Assembly: GCA_963556695.1 (NCBI GenBank)
Contig: CAUWAG010000003.1
Coordinates: forward strand, 1-64,000
Direction of reading: 5' to 3'
Length of the DNA: 64,000 nt
DNA from: Anthostomella pinea
Lineage: Eukaryota; Ascomycota; Sordariomycetes; Xylariales; Xylariaceae
The translations under genes and the position numbers were made by a program. The notes beneath the pieces are model-generated. The model searched no databases. It was not told the DNA's origin and saw only the letters and a list, made by a program, of their open reading frames with translations. Every line of letters begins with the position of its first letter. The first letter of the stretch is position 1. Below are positions 46,405-57,961 of this stretch, in pieces.

Positions 46405-47230
46405 GACGGCGACGGGATTGACGCCGTGTCATGGACTCGAGGTGCGTTTGCGTGTTGTTGAGAAGTATGCCCATCACGACATGACTTCTGGCGGGTTGCA
46501 GGAGGTTACCTGTATTTGGTGTTTTGATCAGTAGTGTTTGTGCTGTCTGTTTACCTGCCGTAGGTGTCTACTTCAATTGCTTGCTGGTTTTGGTCTTCCG
46601 CAGCACTCTAGAGTCAAGTCATGAGCATTTATCATTACACATACCGTCGTCCGCCGACAAGACTCAAAAATTTGTGCCCATACGAAATTCAAATTGCGGG
46701 ACACAGACAGCGTCTCGGGGGCGAATGCGTCGTCGGGTTTCCGGCAAAGGACCTTTGTCTTCCCTTTGGCCGCTTTCAAGCGACAAGACGGGGCGCCAGT
46801 GCACGTGGAATTTATTAGACGTGCAGAGAACAAGGAGAAGAGCAGATGGGAACGATGAGAAGCGCAGATGGGCCCCTAGATCTTCACACTGACCTCGACT
46901 ACAGCTACCACTTTGGCCCCATCGGCCATGCGAATAGACTCCGAGGTATCAGGTCTGAGGCGTAGATCCAGAAGCTTCGAGACTTGGTTGAACGAGTGCC
47001 GTCACCAGCTGTTTCGATGTCGAGGGCAAGTTGGCTACGGTGTCGCAACGTCATTTCACAGCTACCTCGTGGAGAAGGGAGATAAGTCGGCCTCCCTCCT
47101 CCCTTCTCCATCCTCCCCTACCCATTCGCTCCCGTCACCCCAAAAGGCGCGCGCGTTGACGTGTTACCCCCAAAGCTCGTCTGTCATCGGTTCGTCGATA
47201 CGGTATCTAGCAGTGTGCCGTTCGCCCCCA
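46405..47230. other. Intergenic, ABC transporter promoter side
   Basis: About 825 bp upstream of the ABC transporter and downstream of PBDC1. No coding feature is supported. Short frames on both strands lack domains. Confidence 0.5.
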
Positions 47231-47868
47231 TCATGTGCTGGACGCCTTCTTCCCTGCCTGTGCCTTTTCGTAGATCCAGTCGTTCAGTCCGGCGCGATTC
47301 CTCGCGATCTCGACGGCGTAGAATTGCATCCTGGGTACTAATACGGGTCAGCGAGTGCAGATGATATTCATTAAGTTGTAATACCAAAGATGGTGGTGTC
47401 TTGTTCGTATTCGGCCTTGGGACTCGTCCGCAGCATGGTGCCGTAATTGTAGTCGTCGACCTTCTTCTCGTAGGCCATCATGAACTTGCGCCACCGGTCC
47501 TTACCGGCCTTGCTCTTCATCTCGTTCTCGTTGATAGTGGCGGCGGGGTCGAAGTCGGGGAATTCGGTCTTGAGGTGCTCGTAGATGTCGTTGTCCATGC
47601 GCGTCAGGCGCAACAGCGAGCCTTTGACCTTTTGAAGAATGGCCCAGTAGGTCTCCAGGTGCTGGACGGCTATGTGATCATGTCAACACGTCAACATCGA
47701 GGCTGGTAGTGTTCGACTCATGCGCACCTTTGACGGCGAACTGCTTCTCGATCTGGTGGAGGGCGGTCAGCCAGTAGCCAGGCGCACAGTAGACGGGGCT
47801 CGGTTGGTTACATCTTCGAGGTTGTCCGCGTTCTCGGCGTCAAAGTTGTTGGGAACCGGCGCGGACAT
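47231..47868 (-). CDS. PBDC1: PBDC1 family protein (eEF1A folding chaperone family)
   Basis: A small cytosolic protein of 157 aa; the yeast relative Ypl225w is a co-translational chaperone for eEF1A. Four exons: 47868-47812, 47752-47728, 47669-47385 and 47337-47231, with all phases matching. Family motifs run the whole length: FDAENADNLED, ETYWAIL, LLRLTRMDNDIYEHL, GKDRWRKFMMAYEKKVDDYN, YGTMLRTSPKAEYEQDTTIF and MQFYAVEIARNRAGLNDWIY. An alternative start two codons upstream (MKMSAP) exists. Exon 2 is only 25 nt. The gene is single, intact and conserved, unlike the accessory genes around it. Confidence 0.92.
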
Positions 47869-47874
47869 TTTCAT

Positions 47875-49084
47875 GATCTCCTCCATCTTGGCGGATGACT
47901 GCAGAACTTGACGGTGAATTCCTAGGTATTGCGATTGCGACGAGATGACCTGGGCGGATGTTGTTGTATGGACTTTGGGAATTTCTGCCCCATGTCGAAG
48001 AATCGTCATTTGTTGGAGGGGCGGAGGGGCAGCCGCCACGAGAGCACAGTGTGAAGCCGTACATTGGACAAGGCGCGCCATCCAATGTGTCAACGAGGGC
48101 TCAGGCTGCATGTATCCACACCAGGCACTGTAGGCTTTGATATTCACACACTGTCGCGCATTGTAGGTTCTCAGCTGGGCAGACTCCGAGTTCTAAGGTA
48201 ACTTCTCAGCCCTCATTACGTAGGTAGGTACGGAGCATCGCATTACGCGCATGCGCAACATTAATATAAAACACGCAGACTCGGCCGACTCATCAAGAAC
48301 ATCAATAGTAACTTGGTTTCGCAACAGGTGTGGACCAGAACGGCGCGTAAAAAGGGACATCTGGAGTTCATACAGTAGCACCGCATTTGTCTCTGCCTCA
48401 ATACCTTGAGCAGTCAACCGAACGACTCCCGACCTGCAATCAACACCTGCAATCAACACCTGCATCAAGCGATGGGTTATGGCAGCTGGCCACGGCACCG
48501 CTGGTCTAGCTCAGCAACAGCAATATGGTCGTCTGCACTCTGACTCCTCCTGAGTGCCTGAGTCATTGTGAATCGACGCCATGGGCATCACTCTCATGAG
48601 TCTGGGCGGGTATCGTTCCGGCAATATGACTGGATACATGGATTGAACGGATATAGTCGGGAATATCACACTCGCCGCCGGAAGCTTTCAATGTTCTCTT
48701 GACTTGTCCGTTCCCATTTCGAATCACCATGACTTGGTTGGATAGCCTCGTGACTCACATGATGTGTGATGACCGACAACTGGAAAGACACTCCTAACCC
48801 TATGCCCGAGTGTATGTGTATAGAACCAAAGGGGTGCCCGGCCTTTGTTAACCGCGTCCGCATTTCCGGGCGGATATCGTGAGATTGACAAGACCGGCAA
48901 ATATCGTAACGGGCTGACTGGCTACCTACCTAGTACCCGTCGTTTTCCCCTCCATGGAAGCAACTCATTCCCTGGCCTGTCTCTTGCTCTGACTGTCCTG
49001 CTCGCTCGGTTTTCACTAGGGTGATACCATGAGACGGGATCTGATCTGATCTCATCGTGTTCCGCCTCATCTGATCGTATCTCG
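47875..49084. other. Divergent intergenic region, no gene seen
   Basis: About 1.2 kb between PBDC1 (minus) and the DHA1 transporter (plus), probably holding both promoters. No domain-bearing frame or RNA gene is recognised. Confidence 0.5.
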
Positions 49085-51598
49085 ATGCATAGATCACGGC
49101 CATGTCGAACTGGCGCAGTGCCGCCTCACGATTCAGGGACCAGGCCGATATATATCGAAAGCAGGCCCTCAAGTCTGAACAAAAGGAAGAGGGGAAGCGT
49201 TCATGGAGCGAGCCGGCCAACGTCCGGTGGCGAGTCTGCGCAGACACCACAATGTGCTCCGGCAGGACCTACATCGGCCTCTCCTGAAGTCCGCAACGGC
49301 ACCGTCCAAGACATGGCAATGGACGCACCGCTAGACGCCTGCACTCCCATGTCCTACCTCTATCTGACTTTTGACACTCCGCTCCCGATCCCCATCCCCA
49401 TCCCACTCCCGAACACGACGGTCGATTCGTCGCCGCACGAGGAAAGGCTGCCGCCATGTCCGGACCTGTCCCGGTACACCGACCCGCTGACCTGGCCCAA
49501 GGCGAGGAAAAACGTCATGGTCTTCATATCCTGCATGGCGACCTGCTGCACAGCCTACACGGCGGGCGCCTACTCGCAGCCTGCGGACCTGATAGCCGCC
49601 GAGCTGGGCACCACGCGCGAAGGCGCCCTGGCCGGAGTCACCACCTTCTGCATGGGCTTTGCGCTGGCCCCGATGGTTCTCGCACCCTTCTCCGAGATCA
49701 ACGGACGCTATCCCATTTTCGCCGTGGCCGGCGTGGTTTTTACCGTCTTTCAAGCCGTGTGCGGTGTGGTCACCAACCTTCCCGGCATGCTGATCGCCCG
49801 CTTCATCAAGGGCGTTGGAGGCAGCGTTTTCAGTACCAGTACGTAACATCTAGTGCTACTGCCTGCCCTCATAGCATGTCTCGGGCTACGTCCCTGTTCA
49901 TGGACGTTTGGCTCCAGAAACATGATCCTGTATCCCGAAGCGTTGGTCTAGACGTCTCAGCAAGAGTATTGCTGACCCAACCGTTGCAGTGGTGGGCGGC
50001 GTCATCGCTGACATGTACGACAAGGAGGAACGCAATACGCCAATGGCTCTCTTTAGCGGCGCCGTGCTCATCGGGACAGGGCTGGGCCCACTGGTGGCGG
50101 CCGTCAGTAAGTAATCTGTGGACGTTCTCGTCATTTCGTTCTTTTTACACTGAGCCCGCATAAGTCTCCGTACACCACTCGTCCATCAAAGAAGGATAAA
50201 TTATTGAATCGGTATAAAGCACCGTGGAATAGGCATTGGGAGTCGCGTATCAAACCAGAGCAGAGCTGCTTATCCCTGCAAGCTTATCCCAGTATTTCGA
50301 AAATTTTCACGGGTAATCTGGAGTCTTATTAATATGGCGCGTACGGAGACTTATGAGGGCTGAGTGTACCCCCATCAGACTCTGTCGCTGAGGAGCTAGA
50401 CCAAAACTGACCTGGCACTGCAGTGGTTCAGAACTGGGGAGAGGAGAGACAGAAGTGGAAGTGGATATTCTGGCATCAGGTCATCGTCGACTTCGTACTG
50501 ATGGTCACCGTCGTTGCCCTGTTCAAGGAGAGCCGGGGCTCGGTACTGCTCTCGAGGAAGGCCAAGAAGTTAAACCAGTGGTACGAGGAGCTGGAACGTC
50601 ATGGCTTCTATGGGGTGTGGATTCGACGAGAACGTCTGACTTCTGGGACCAGGCCGCAGCCCACCTCTGCTACGACACAACCACACTCTGACGAGGAGGC
50701 GCGGGAATGGGAGAAGTCGCCGTCCGAAGGTCTGAGGCTGAGGCGCATGCGATGGCTGGTCCGGGAAGACGAGCAGCGCGGGTCCATCAGCACCATGATT
50801 CGTGTGTCTCTACTGCGTCCGTTTCACCTCCTCTTCACCGAACCGATCGTATTCTTCTTTTCACTCTGGGTCTCCTTTGCGTGGGCGGTTCTTTACCTGA
50901 CTTTCGGGTCCATCCCGCTCATCTTTCGACGACAGTACGATTTCAACACTGTCCAGGCGGGCCTCGTATTCATCGCCATGATCGCGGGCGCCATTCTCGC
51001 CACCGTTATCGGCATCTATCAGGAGAGCATGCTCAAGCATCCTGGATGGCAGGCCAAGTCGGCCGGCTCTGGCAACGACAGCACCAAAATCATCGAGTCC
51101 AGCCGGCTCTGGGCGTTTGTTCGCCGCAGGTTTCCAGCCGAGTCGCCCGAGTCGAGGTTGTACTTTACGTGTCTCACGTCGGTGCTTCTTCCCGCCGGCC
51201 TCTATTTGTTCTTCTTCACGGCACAGCCGTCGATCCATTGGCTTGTTCCCACCGTCGCGATCGGGGTCTCCACGATGGGCATCTATTACATTTACCTGGC
51301 CACGTTTAACTATCTCGCCGACACGTACCAGATCTATGCATCCTCGGCGCTCGCAGCGCAGTCGTTTTGTCGTAATGTGCTCGGCGGCATATTCCCGCTA
51401 GTCACCGGAGCTCTGATCCACAACCTCGGTGAAGACGCGGCCGGCGGGCTGCTCGGCGGCATTGCCACCTGCCTGACTGTTGTCCCTTGGGTTTTGGTGT
51501 TTTTTGGAGAGAGTATCCGGCGCAGGAGCTCGTTTGCCGTTGTAAGAAAAACCCGCCCCTTTGCCTGGATCGCGTTGCTCACTTGTGGTCTGCTTTAG
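49085..51598 (+). CDS. DHA1-type MFS multidrug/polyamine transporter
   Basis: A plasma-membrane H+ antiporter of the Tpo1/Flr1 group. Exons: 49085-49838, 49990-50106 and 50424-51598. Both junctions place A|TG across the splice (STM-VGG and VAAVM-VQNW), giving about 681 aa. Hallmarks are DPLTWPKARKNVMVFISC before TM1, MGFALAPMVLAPFSEINGR, IARFIKGVGGSVFST, ADMYDKEERNTPMALF, and the loop motif KESRGSVLLSRKAKKLN. The N-terminus is uncertain: ATG 49085 gives a long 139-residue hydrophilic leader, while an ATG near 49313 (MAMDAPL) would shorten it. Intron 2 contains a MITE, and a second MITE lies 180 bp past the stop. The frame is intact. Confidence 0.9.
50148..50366. mobile_element. 219-bp MITE in an intron of the DHA1 transporter
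   Basis: About 26-bp inverted ends (inward CACTGAGCCC and CACTCAGCCC, both reaching AAGTCTCCGTAC) flanked by TA at 50146-50147 and 50367-50368. It is noncoding. It lies wholly within intron 2. Without it and one TA the intron would be 96 bp instead of 317. Confidence 0.9.
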
Positions 51599-52381
51599 AG
51601 CGTGCAAAATGACTTCTAGGTCCCGCAAGCACATACCCGTGCGCCGCTTCTTCCAGAAAGAGGAGTTTCTAGAAATTCAGCGAGCCGAGATCTTCAACCA
51701 TTCCATGACCCCTTATCGGCACAGTCTGTGGGAAATACCCTCGCATTTACTCCCTTGGGTGACGACTGGAGAATACACTCGGCCTTCGAAATTTTCCGTA
51801 CGCGCATGTTGGTACCTAGGATACAGTGCACACGCAGAAATCTGTAAACACTGGGATAACAATATATAAATAAGCAGTTTTGGTTTAATACGCGGCTTTC
51901 ATGCTTGTTTCATCAAGCTTATTCCGATTCGCTGAATACCTTACCGTTGTTTGCAAGGAGGGGTGATGTACGTAGACTTATGATGGTTCAGTGTACCTCA
52001 CCTCACGTCCCACATTGGTGTCCCAGGAATGACTAGACATGTAGAATAATGATACATTATGCCTTCTCATCGTGGCCATGGTCTTTATGTACGGCACACA
52101 GGTTACTAGAAGCTCCACGGTTGTGGCCATAACGAACTACAACCAAGTCATCTCGCCATGTTGGAACTTCAACCTCATTCTCCCAACACCAACGAGATGC
52201 ACAAAGCCAAAAGGTGACGATCGTATAACTAGCTACATTGATACTCAAAACATACTTCCATCCCAACATCCTTCACTCGGAGAACGTCCAACGAATTTAC
52301 ATCAAATCCACGCACCATGTCACTACATGTGCTCACCGCCGCGAATACGTATCCGTACCCCACGAGCAGACTCTACGTCTT
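51599..52381. other. Convergent intergenic region
   Basis: Lies between the stops of the DHA1 transporter and the OTU gene. It contains a second MITE (51777-51993) and no supported coding sequence. Confidence 0.5.
51777..51993. mobile_element. 217-bp MITE, second full copy
   Basis: Bounded by TA at 51775-51776 and 51994-51995, with degenerate inverted ends (CACTCGGCC and CACTGAACC inward, both ending near GTAC). Its interior shares AAGCTTATTCC with the 50.2-kb copy. It is more diverged than that copy. Confidence 0.8.
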
Positions 52382-55300
52382 TTAGGTACTACCGCTGGCG
52401 GCAGCGATGCCAGCAACCCAACTCAAAGGTCCGTCTGCGCCTGGCGACTGCGGCGGCGTCGGCTGCTGCTGCGGTCCAGGCGGCGGTGTAGGCAGCGACA
52501 GAAGGTCAATAGGGGGGAGTGACGTATCCGTAAACGTGCCAGCCAGGTCAAACGGAACGATTATCCTGTGCTTGCCGTTCACCGCAAGCTTGGTCTGGAC
52601 GTTGGGCAAAACATTCTCGATGGCGATGCGAGCGTTGAAATCAAAGCTCGCCATCACCATCCAGGCGTTGATGCCGGTCATCTCAACCCTCTGATGGTAC
52701 GGGTTGACCCACTGCGGCAGGTTCTCGAAGACGGCCCAGGCGCGAGCCTGTGTCTGTTCGCCGCGGAGCCAGTCCACGAGGCGTTCGTTCAAGACCTTGA
52801 TGGCAGCATAACAGCGCTCGCCCGACGAGGCCTCGTTCTGGGCCATGGGAATGCTCAGGATTTGGGTGTGCTCGACGGTGTGCGCCCGATCGTATCCCGC
52901 TCGGGCGAGGAAGTCTCGAAGGTGGTTCACGATCCGAATCCTACGAGCCATCAAGGGCTGATGCTTCCCATCCGCACCGGCCACGGGATTGCGTCGGGGG
53001 TCTATGATGGTAAAACGACTGAGGCGATTGTATACGTTGGGCGTGTCCTCGGGGGTGTCCTCGGAGGTCTCGGCATACCAGAAAATGAGGACGTAATCCT
53101 TGCCCCATTGATCCTCGACCCAGATGGGCCAGATGACCCACGGCTTCTTCTTGAGGTCCCGGTAGAATTTGTACTCGGTCCTAGTGGCGTCCGGGTACGG
53201 CGCGAGCGCCATCTTGGCGTACAGCAGCTCGCGGGCCTCGGCATCGTCGCCCCAGATACCAGGCCCGTTGGGAGGAGGGATGAGTAGACAGCGGCGCAGC
53301 TCCGGTGGCAGAGACTTCCAGGTGTGGTCGGTAGCGATATCCATGGCACACATGCTGACGGGGGCATCGTGGTGTAGCTGCAGGGTGGACAAGCCGTGCG
53401 CTGCGCGATAGGCGTGGTTGATGAAGAACGGGTACGGCACATCCCTCTTGCGTCTCTTGTTCTCCGGCACATGATCGAACGTACCGTCATTCACCGTCCA
53501 ACCGGGCCCCATACGTAGCTGGTAGTCCTCCACCTCATGATACGGTCTCTTCCCCGGCGCCGCCCCTGTAGGGAGAGGATCGGGTCCTCCACCGGGAGGG
53601 GGGTTTCCTCCATTTGGGCCTCCATTATTAGGCCCTCCTCCATTTGGGCCTCCTCCATCTGGGCCTCCATTATTGGGGCCTCCTCTAGCAGGGCCTCCTC
53701 CATCGGGGCCTCCATTATTAGGCCCTCCTCCATCTGGGCCTCCATTATCGGGGCCTCCTCCATTAGGGCCTCCTCCAACGGGGCCTACTCCAACGGGGTC
53801 GATCTCAGAAGCACTCTGGAATTCTTGGTCATCATGAGGAGGGTCCTGATTTATCAATCTTAATCCTTCGTAATGGTCGGTGCCATTATGACGAATCCAG
53901 ATTATGGTTGATTGTGGCGTAGATATGGCCGACTCATGAACTTGTCGACCCCCGCCTTTCGTAGCGATGCCAAGTATTGCATCAAACCCGACTGAGTCTG
54001 CCCACATACTGAAAATGGCCCCGAGATGGTCTTGAAGAAACCAGGACCGATTGTCATACGTAGCATCCGGTTCTGGCTTCCCGTTAATCCACTTTGCAGC
54101 ATGAAGATTTTCTCTAATCAGACGAGCGCGTTCACTGTCGTCTTTGAGGACATCAAGCAGTTCGTCTCTCGTGGGAGGAGATATCGAGGGGTGTTGTGCC
54201 TCCATGCTCAGTCTGATCGCGTGTAGACCACAATATCCATCGCCGCGAGTGGATAGAGTGGTAAATTCGGGGCCTCCTCCAACGGCCGCCGCCTTCTTCT
54301 TCTCCTCCGCCAGCAGTATCTTCTTCCAGTCCGCATATTCCTTGTCAGCGGCTGCATGTTGCCGGTCTAACTCCTCCTGGAGCTCCTTTAGCTTCCGGTC
54401 CTGCTCTCGCTGACGGGCCTCCTTCTCGGCTGCCTTCTTTCGCTCCGCTTCTTCCCGGGCCGCCGCCTGCTCCCGGGCCGCCTGCTCTTGGGCCGCCTGC
54501 TCTTGGGCCGCCTGTAGGGCCGCCTGACTCTCGGCCACCCAGGTGTCGAAGTCCTTCTTAATTCCAAAAAAGCTGGGCAAATTCTGCTCAGGTGTTACTA
54601 GCCTCTCTTCATACATTTTAGTGATGTTTTCTTCTTCTGCGTTGAGCTTTCCGAGCTCGATTTTTGCTAAATTCAGCGTGAAGCGTGCTCCTTGGACCGA
54701 GGCGGCCCACATTAGGAGCACACGTTCAAATTCGCGTCGATCCGCCTCGGCCAGTGGTATCCCCTTTTTCCTTTGCTCTACGGCCTTCTCATACAACTTG
54801 TGCAGTTCATACTCCGGGGCAAGCCAGGGCCGAGGCGCAGGCGCCGTAAAGGCATCGAGCAACTCCTCAGCCTTGGTTTTCTCGGTTGACCATCCCTTTG
54901 GGCCCAGCCTCTGCAAAGGCTGAAGTTCGTTAGGCTCGCTGGGCTCAGGCTTGCTGGTCCCCTTGGTGAGCTTCGGCTTGCTGATCCCCTTGGTGGGCTT
55001 CGTCTTGACGGGCTTGGCCTTCGTCCGACCACTCTCATAGGCCCTGATTCTTGCTCGATGTTCATCGAGCATGCTTTGATACCATTGCAGTGCATCTTTC
55101 TCCCCTGCTTGCAGTCCTGTCTTCCCAAGATACGACTTCGCATAATCGAGCTGGTTGGTTGCGTTGACAGCCACTGTTCGATGCTGTTCGATGAAATCCT
55201 CCCAGACCTCCAGCTGCTCGTCCGAGATTTCAGTTTTCTTCTCTCTGATCATGTTCTCGCACACCTCCGCTCGCTCTCCCAACACGTCGAGCAGCTGAAA

Positions 55301-55414
55301 TATGAGACTCAGCCCTTGGGAACTAAGTTTTCCGTCCGGATTGCCATCGAGTCGCGTCAAGGGGTGAGGTTGGACGCGTCCATATGCATCCACGCTGTCT
55401 TGTTTGGCAGACAT
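52382..55414 (-). CDS. OTU protease-like protein with Gly/Pro repeat and C48-like tail
   Basis: A single-exon 1010-aa protein. Residues 1-290 are helical with charged low-complexity stretches (KPVKTKPTKGISKPKLTKG). Residues ~295-380 form a strong Ala/Gln/Glu/Lys coiled coil. Residues ~388-520 look like an OTU cysteine protease: TRGDGYCGLHAIRLS supplies the Asp and Cys, and GTDHYEGL the His. Residues ~542-612 are a GGPNNGGPDGG-type repeat. The last ~390 residues contain VIWPIWVEDQWGKDYVLIFW, FTIIDPRRN and SIPMAQNEASSGERCY. This spacing recalls Ulp1/C48 proteases, but the His is absent and DCG is replaced by SSG, so activity there is doubtful. A role in removing ubiquitin-like modifiers is inferred from the OTU fold only. 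I know of no named protein with this layout. Confidence 0.82.
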   Translation of the reverse strand: MSAKQDSVDAYGRVQPHPLTRLDGNPDGKLSSQGLSLIFQLLDVLGERAEVCENMIREKKTEISDEQLEVWEDFIEQHRTVAVNATNQLDYAKSYLGKTGLQAGEKDALQWYQSMLDEHRARIRAYESGRTKAKPVKTKPTKGISKPKLTKGTSKPEPSEPNELQPLQRLGPKGWSTEKTKAEELLDAFTAPAPRPWLAPEYELHKLYEKAVEQRKKGIPLAEADRREFERVLLMWAASVQGARFTLNLAKIELGKLNAEEENITKMYEERLVTPEQNLPSFFGIKKDFDTWVAESQAALQAAQEQAAQEQAAREQAAAREEAERKKAAEKEARQREQDRKLKELQEELDRQHAAADKEYADWKKILLAEEKKKAAAVGGGPEFTTLSTRGDGYCGLHAIRLSMEAQHPSISPPTRDELLDVLKDDSERARLIRENLHAAKWINGKPEPDATYDNRSWFLQDHLGAIFSMWADSVGFDAILGIATKGGGRQVHESAISTPQSTIIWIRHNGTDHYEGLRLINQDPPHDDQEFQSASEIDPVGVGPVGGGPNGGGPDNGGPDGGGPNNGGPDGGGPARGGPNNGGPDGGGPNGGGPNNGGPNGGNPPPGGGPDPLPTGAAPGKRPYHEVEDYQLRMGPGWTVNDGTFDHVPENKRRKRDVPYPFFINHAYRAAHGLSTLQLHHDAPVSMCAMDIATDHTWKSLPPELRRCLLIPPPNGPGIWGDDAEARELLYAKMALAPYPDATRTEYKFYRDLKKKPWVIWPIWVEDQWGKDYVLIFWYAETSEDTPEDTPNVYNRLSRFTIIDPRRNPVAGADGKHQPLMARRIRIVNHLRDFLARAGYDRAHTVEHTQILSIPMAQNEASSGERCYAAIKVLNERLVDWLRGEQTQARAWAVFENLPQWVNPYHQRVEMTGINAWMVMASFDFNARIAIENVLPNVQTKLAVNGKHRIIVPFDLAGTFTDTSLPPIDLLSLPTPPPGPQQQPTPPQSPGADGPLSWVAGIAAASGST
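53588..53790. repeat. Coding Gly/Gly/Pro tandem repeat
   Basis: Repeats of about 9-15 bp (GGGCCTCC, CCATTATTAGG, CCATCTGG units) encode (G-G-P-N/D)n between the OTU-like and C-terminal regions. Variant units are interleaved, as expected of a minisatellite that grows and shrinks in frame. Confidence 0.9.
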
Positions 55415-55725
55415 GGTCGGCGACGTCTGAGGTCGAATGGCGATGGGCTGTTATCGAAGCTTGAGGATAGATTGGGACCCGCCAGCAAGACAGCAATGCA
55501 GACGGTCCAACGTATAGGCTTGCAGAGCTGGTGATATGCGCCCAGCTTTAAACATGCGGTACAAAGAGACGGTTTCAGGCATGACTCACATTCCAGGGGC
55601 TGCCGGGCTGGGTACCTTCAGTGTTGAGCCCGCTTTAAGACAACTCTTCTTTGTTCGATGGAAGCGCCCAAGCAGGCAATATAATTCCGCATGCATTGAT
55701 TGCCTGTCCAGGTGTCAGGTAGGCA
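55415..55725. other. Upstream region of the OTU gene
   Basis: About 310 bp between the OTU start codon and the MFS pseudogene. No other feature is seen. Confidence 0.5.
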
Positions 55726-56680
55726 TTACAGCATCGGCTCAGCTTTGTTACAGCCAGGGGACTGCGCTTTCTCTGGATTATACTGTCTCACCCCTGACCA
55801 AAGCCCAAGGTCCACATCCGTACAATCATTGTTCGATATCGAGCACGTCCACGGAAGCAGTGCTTGGGCAAGCCAAGGGCGCACACACTGCCTTGATGGT
55901 TGCTTCCACAACACACCAGGCCCGTCTGCATATTGTGGCCGTCTTCCTTCTTGGGTGGCAGTTGAGACAAGAGCAAGCTCGCGTTCCGCCTGATTTGGCC
56001 ATCTCACATTCGTGATCTCGGGCAAATCGGGGAAGTAAAAGAAGCCGACGACGGCGATGGAACATTTGATGAGACCATGGATTACTGCGGAGGGCCAAGT
56101 AGTTACTACGTGCGCTGTGTCCTGCTCATCGGTTATCGCAGCAGAACCAGGACCAGTAGCCATGAGACTGGGAGGCTGTTGCACAAGAGCTTATTGCAGC
56201 TGTGTATGACAGTGACCACCCGCTTCGGATGTGCCTAGCGAGACAAGAAGGGGGAAGGGTGGTACCAGTCAACCCGATACTTGTATGAGGACGCTGGGGA
56301 AGTTGCCTTGGTATTACCGTGGATCCCAGATATCAATGCGAAGGGGGAATTGGATTTGGGGAGAAGGAAGCGAGCCATGACATACTGGAAACCCATTGCC
56401 AGCCTTGCAGACCTGCATGTCCGTCCATGCCCTCATAGATGGCGGTCAAGGTGACTCCAGCAAGCATCGAGCCAACCTGCCCCGAAGCGGTGAAGAAGGC
56501 ATTCCATTTGGCGACCTCGCCGGGCTTGTACCAAAGGCCGGTAACGTAGATGGCGCCGCAGTAGGTGCTCGCCTCGGCCAGGCCCTGGAAGAAGCTTGGA
56601 GACCAGCTGTCTCTCCTCATTGCTCTTCGTCGGGCAATGGCCCGTTCGTCCACAGTTCCTGAATCATTTTCGGAGTTCAT
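55726..56680 (-). pseudogene. ACS-family MFS transporter remnant
   Basis: Decayed allantoate-permease-like gene. One piece (56680-56333) carries FFQGLAEASTYCGAIYVTGL and WYKPGEVAKWNAFFTASGQVGSM, then LQGWQWV. A second frame (56184-55726) carries VVGFFYFPDLPEITN. These correspond to TM4-TM7 of the family. The first and last membrane segments are missing or unreadable, and frames and stops change repeatedly. It is not a simple duplicate of the 19-22-kb MFS gene, because the motif sequence differs (AEASTYCGA against AEAGFFPAV). Confidence 0.8.
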
Positions 56681-57200
56681 ACTCGTAAGATTCAGCCAGT
56701 TGCGTTCGACAGTTGTTGGTCAGAGATATGACAGAGCAGCGCGAGAGTCCCTAAATCGCCATCTCAAGTGGCTTTTCCTGATCGTGGACAGTTCAGCGAC
56801 CGGTACCGTGCCATCGGAGACATAGGCAACTCGAAGGGTAAAACCCAATGAGCCGAGTAGCGACGCTTCCTCGCGACGAGCCTCAAATTATGTTGCATGT
56901 GTACAGGCCCCTTGTCAAGAGCAGAGAAGGATGGCCGTGTTCCTCAGCATCATATTAGGCGCGGAGCAATCTGCCTCCTGCCTCCTGCCTCCTACCACGA
57001 AGACGCGCGAAGACACCGTAGGTAGCCGCCAGCTGGCGCGGACTGCGAGGGCCCAGCCCCCAGACTGCTAAACGTAACCGGGACGGAACCAGAAACGTCG
57101 GGTCGGGACACGGGATGGAGCCAACCGTTTGAACCGTTTGAGCTACCCCACAGAGGTCAAGTAGAGAGGTCTTATCTTATCTAATCTCAGCATTAGACCA
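56681..57200. other. Unassigned sequence next to the MFS remnant
   Basis: Balanced composition, including a short CTCCTGC triplication near 56970-56990. No gene is seen. Confidence 0.45.
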
Positions 57201-57961
57201 GCTGGCGCTGTAATTATAAGGGTACGTACTGATTTTTAATGGCTTTTAAGGCTTATTAGTGGCCTATAACACCTATAACTAGTGATTTAACTAATTGAAA
57301 AAGAAATAGGTATTTTAAAAAAAGTATAATGTAAACTACTTTGAATATTATACTTATTGGAGTGCTGGCTAGCTAGGTGGCTAGTCAAAGAGGCTGTTAT
57401 GACTAGCACCCTGAATTGTACATTGACTCAGGAACAGGTGCGCCAGAGGATCGTCTCCGACATCTCCAGAACTGTACAAATAGGTGTAGATACCACCCAA
57501 TTGGGATAGCTGAGAGATAATAACAACGATTGCAGCTACTGCTCAAGACCACAAGCTCATTAACCTTTTGAAATCTGACATTAATATTTTAACGCGTACG
57601 CTTTTATTAAAAGATTTAATTCGTACTTTTTATTATCTTCACTGGTTTTTTTCGAATAATGCTAATTTTAATAAAATTCAAAAAGCTTATAGATTATTGA
57701 TATAACTACTATATTAAGCGTTATAAGCGCCTTTTTGGATTTAAAAGGTTTTAATAACGATATTATAAATAATCTTTACGACAATTTACAATGTATAAAA
57801 AAAGATAAAAATAAAAAAAAGATAATAATAATAATAATAATAATAATAATTTTAATACCCTACTTTTTAAACTTGTTATGTATAGCTTAATTAGCTCGTT
57901 ATATAAAGTTTATAGTAATAAGAGTAGAAAAAAGGTTATTCTAAGCTATAATGTTAATTAT

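Noticed and set aside
46195..46461. Poly-Leu plus-strand frame
   Set aside because: Antisense reading of the Gln/Lys microsatellite, not a membrane protein.
48500..48530. Short tRNA-like string (TGGTCTAGCTCAG)
   Set aside because: No matching acceptor, anticodon and T arms could be folded around it.
53491..53863. Repetitive frames on both strands (EEAPIMEAQMEE-like and SSIWASIIGAS-like)
   Set aside because: Alternative readings of the Gly/Pro minisatellite within the OTU gene.
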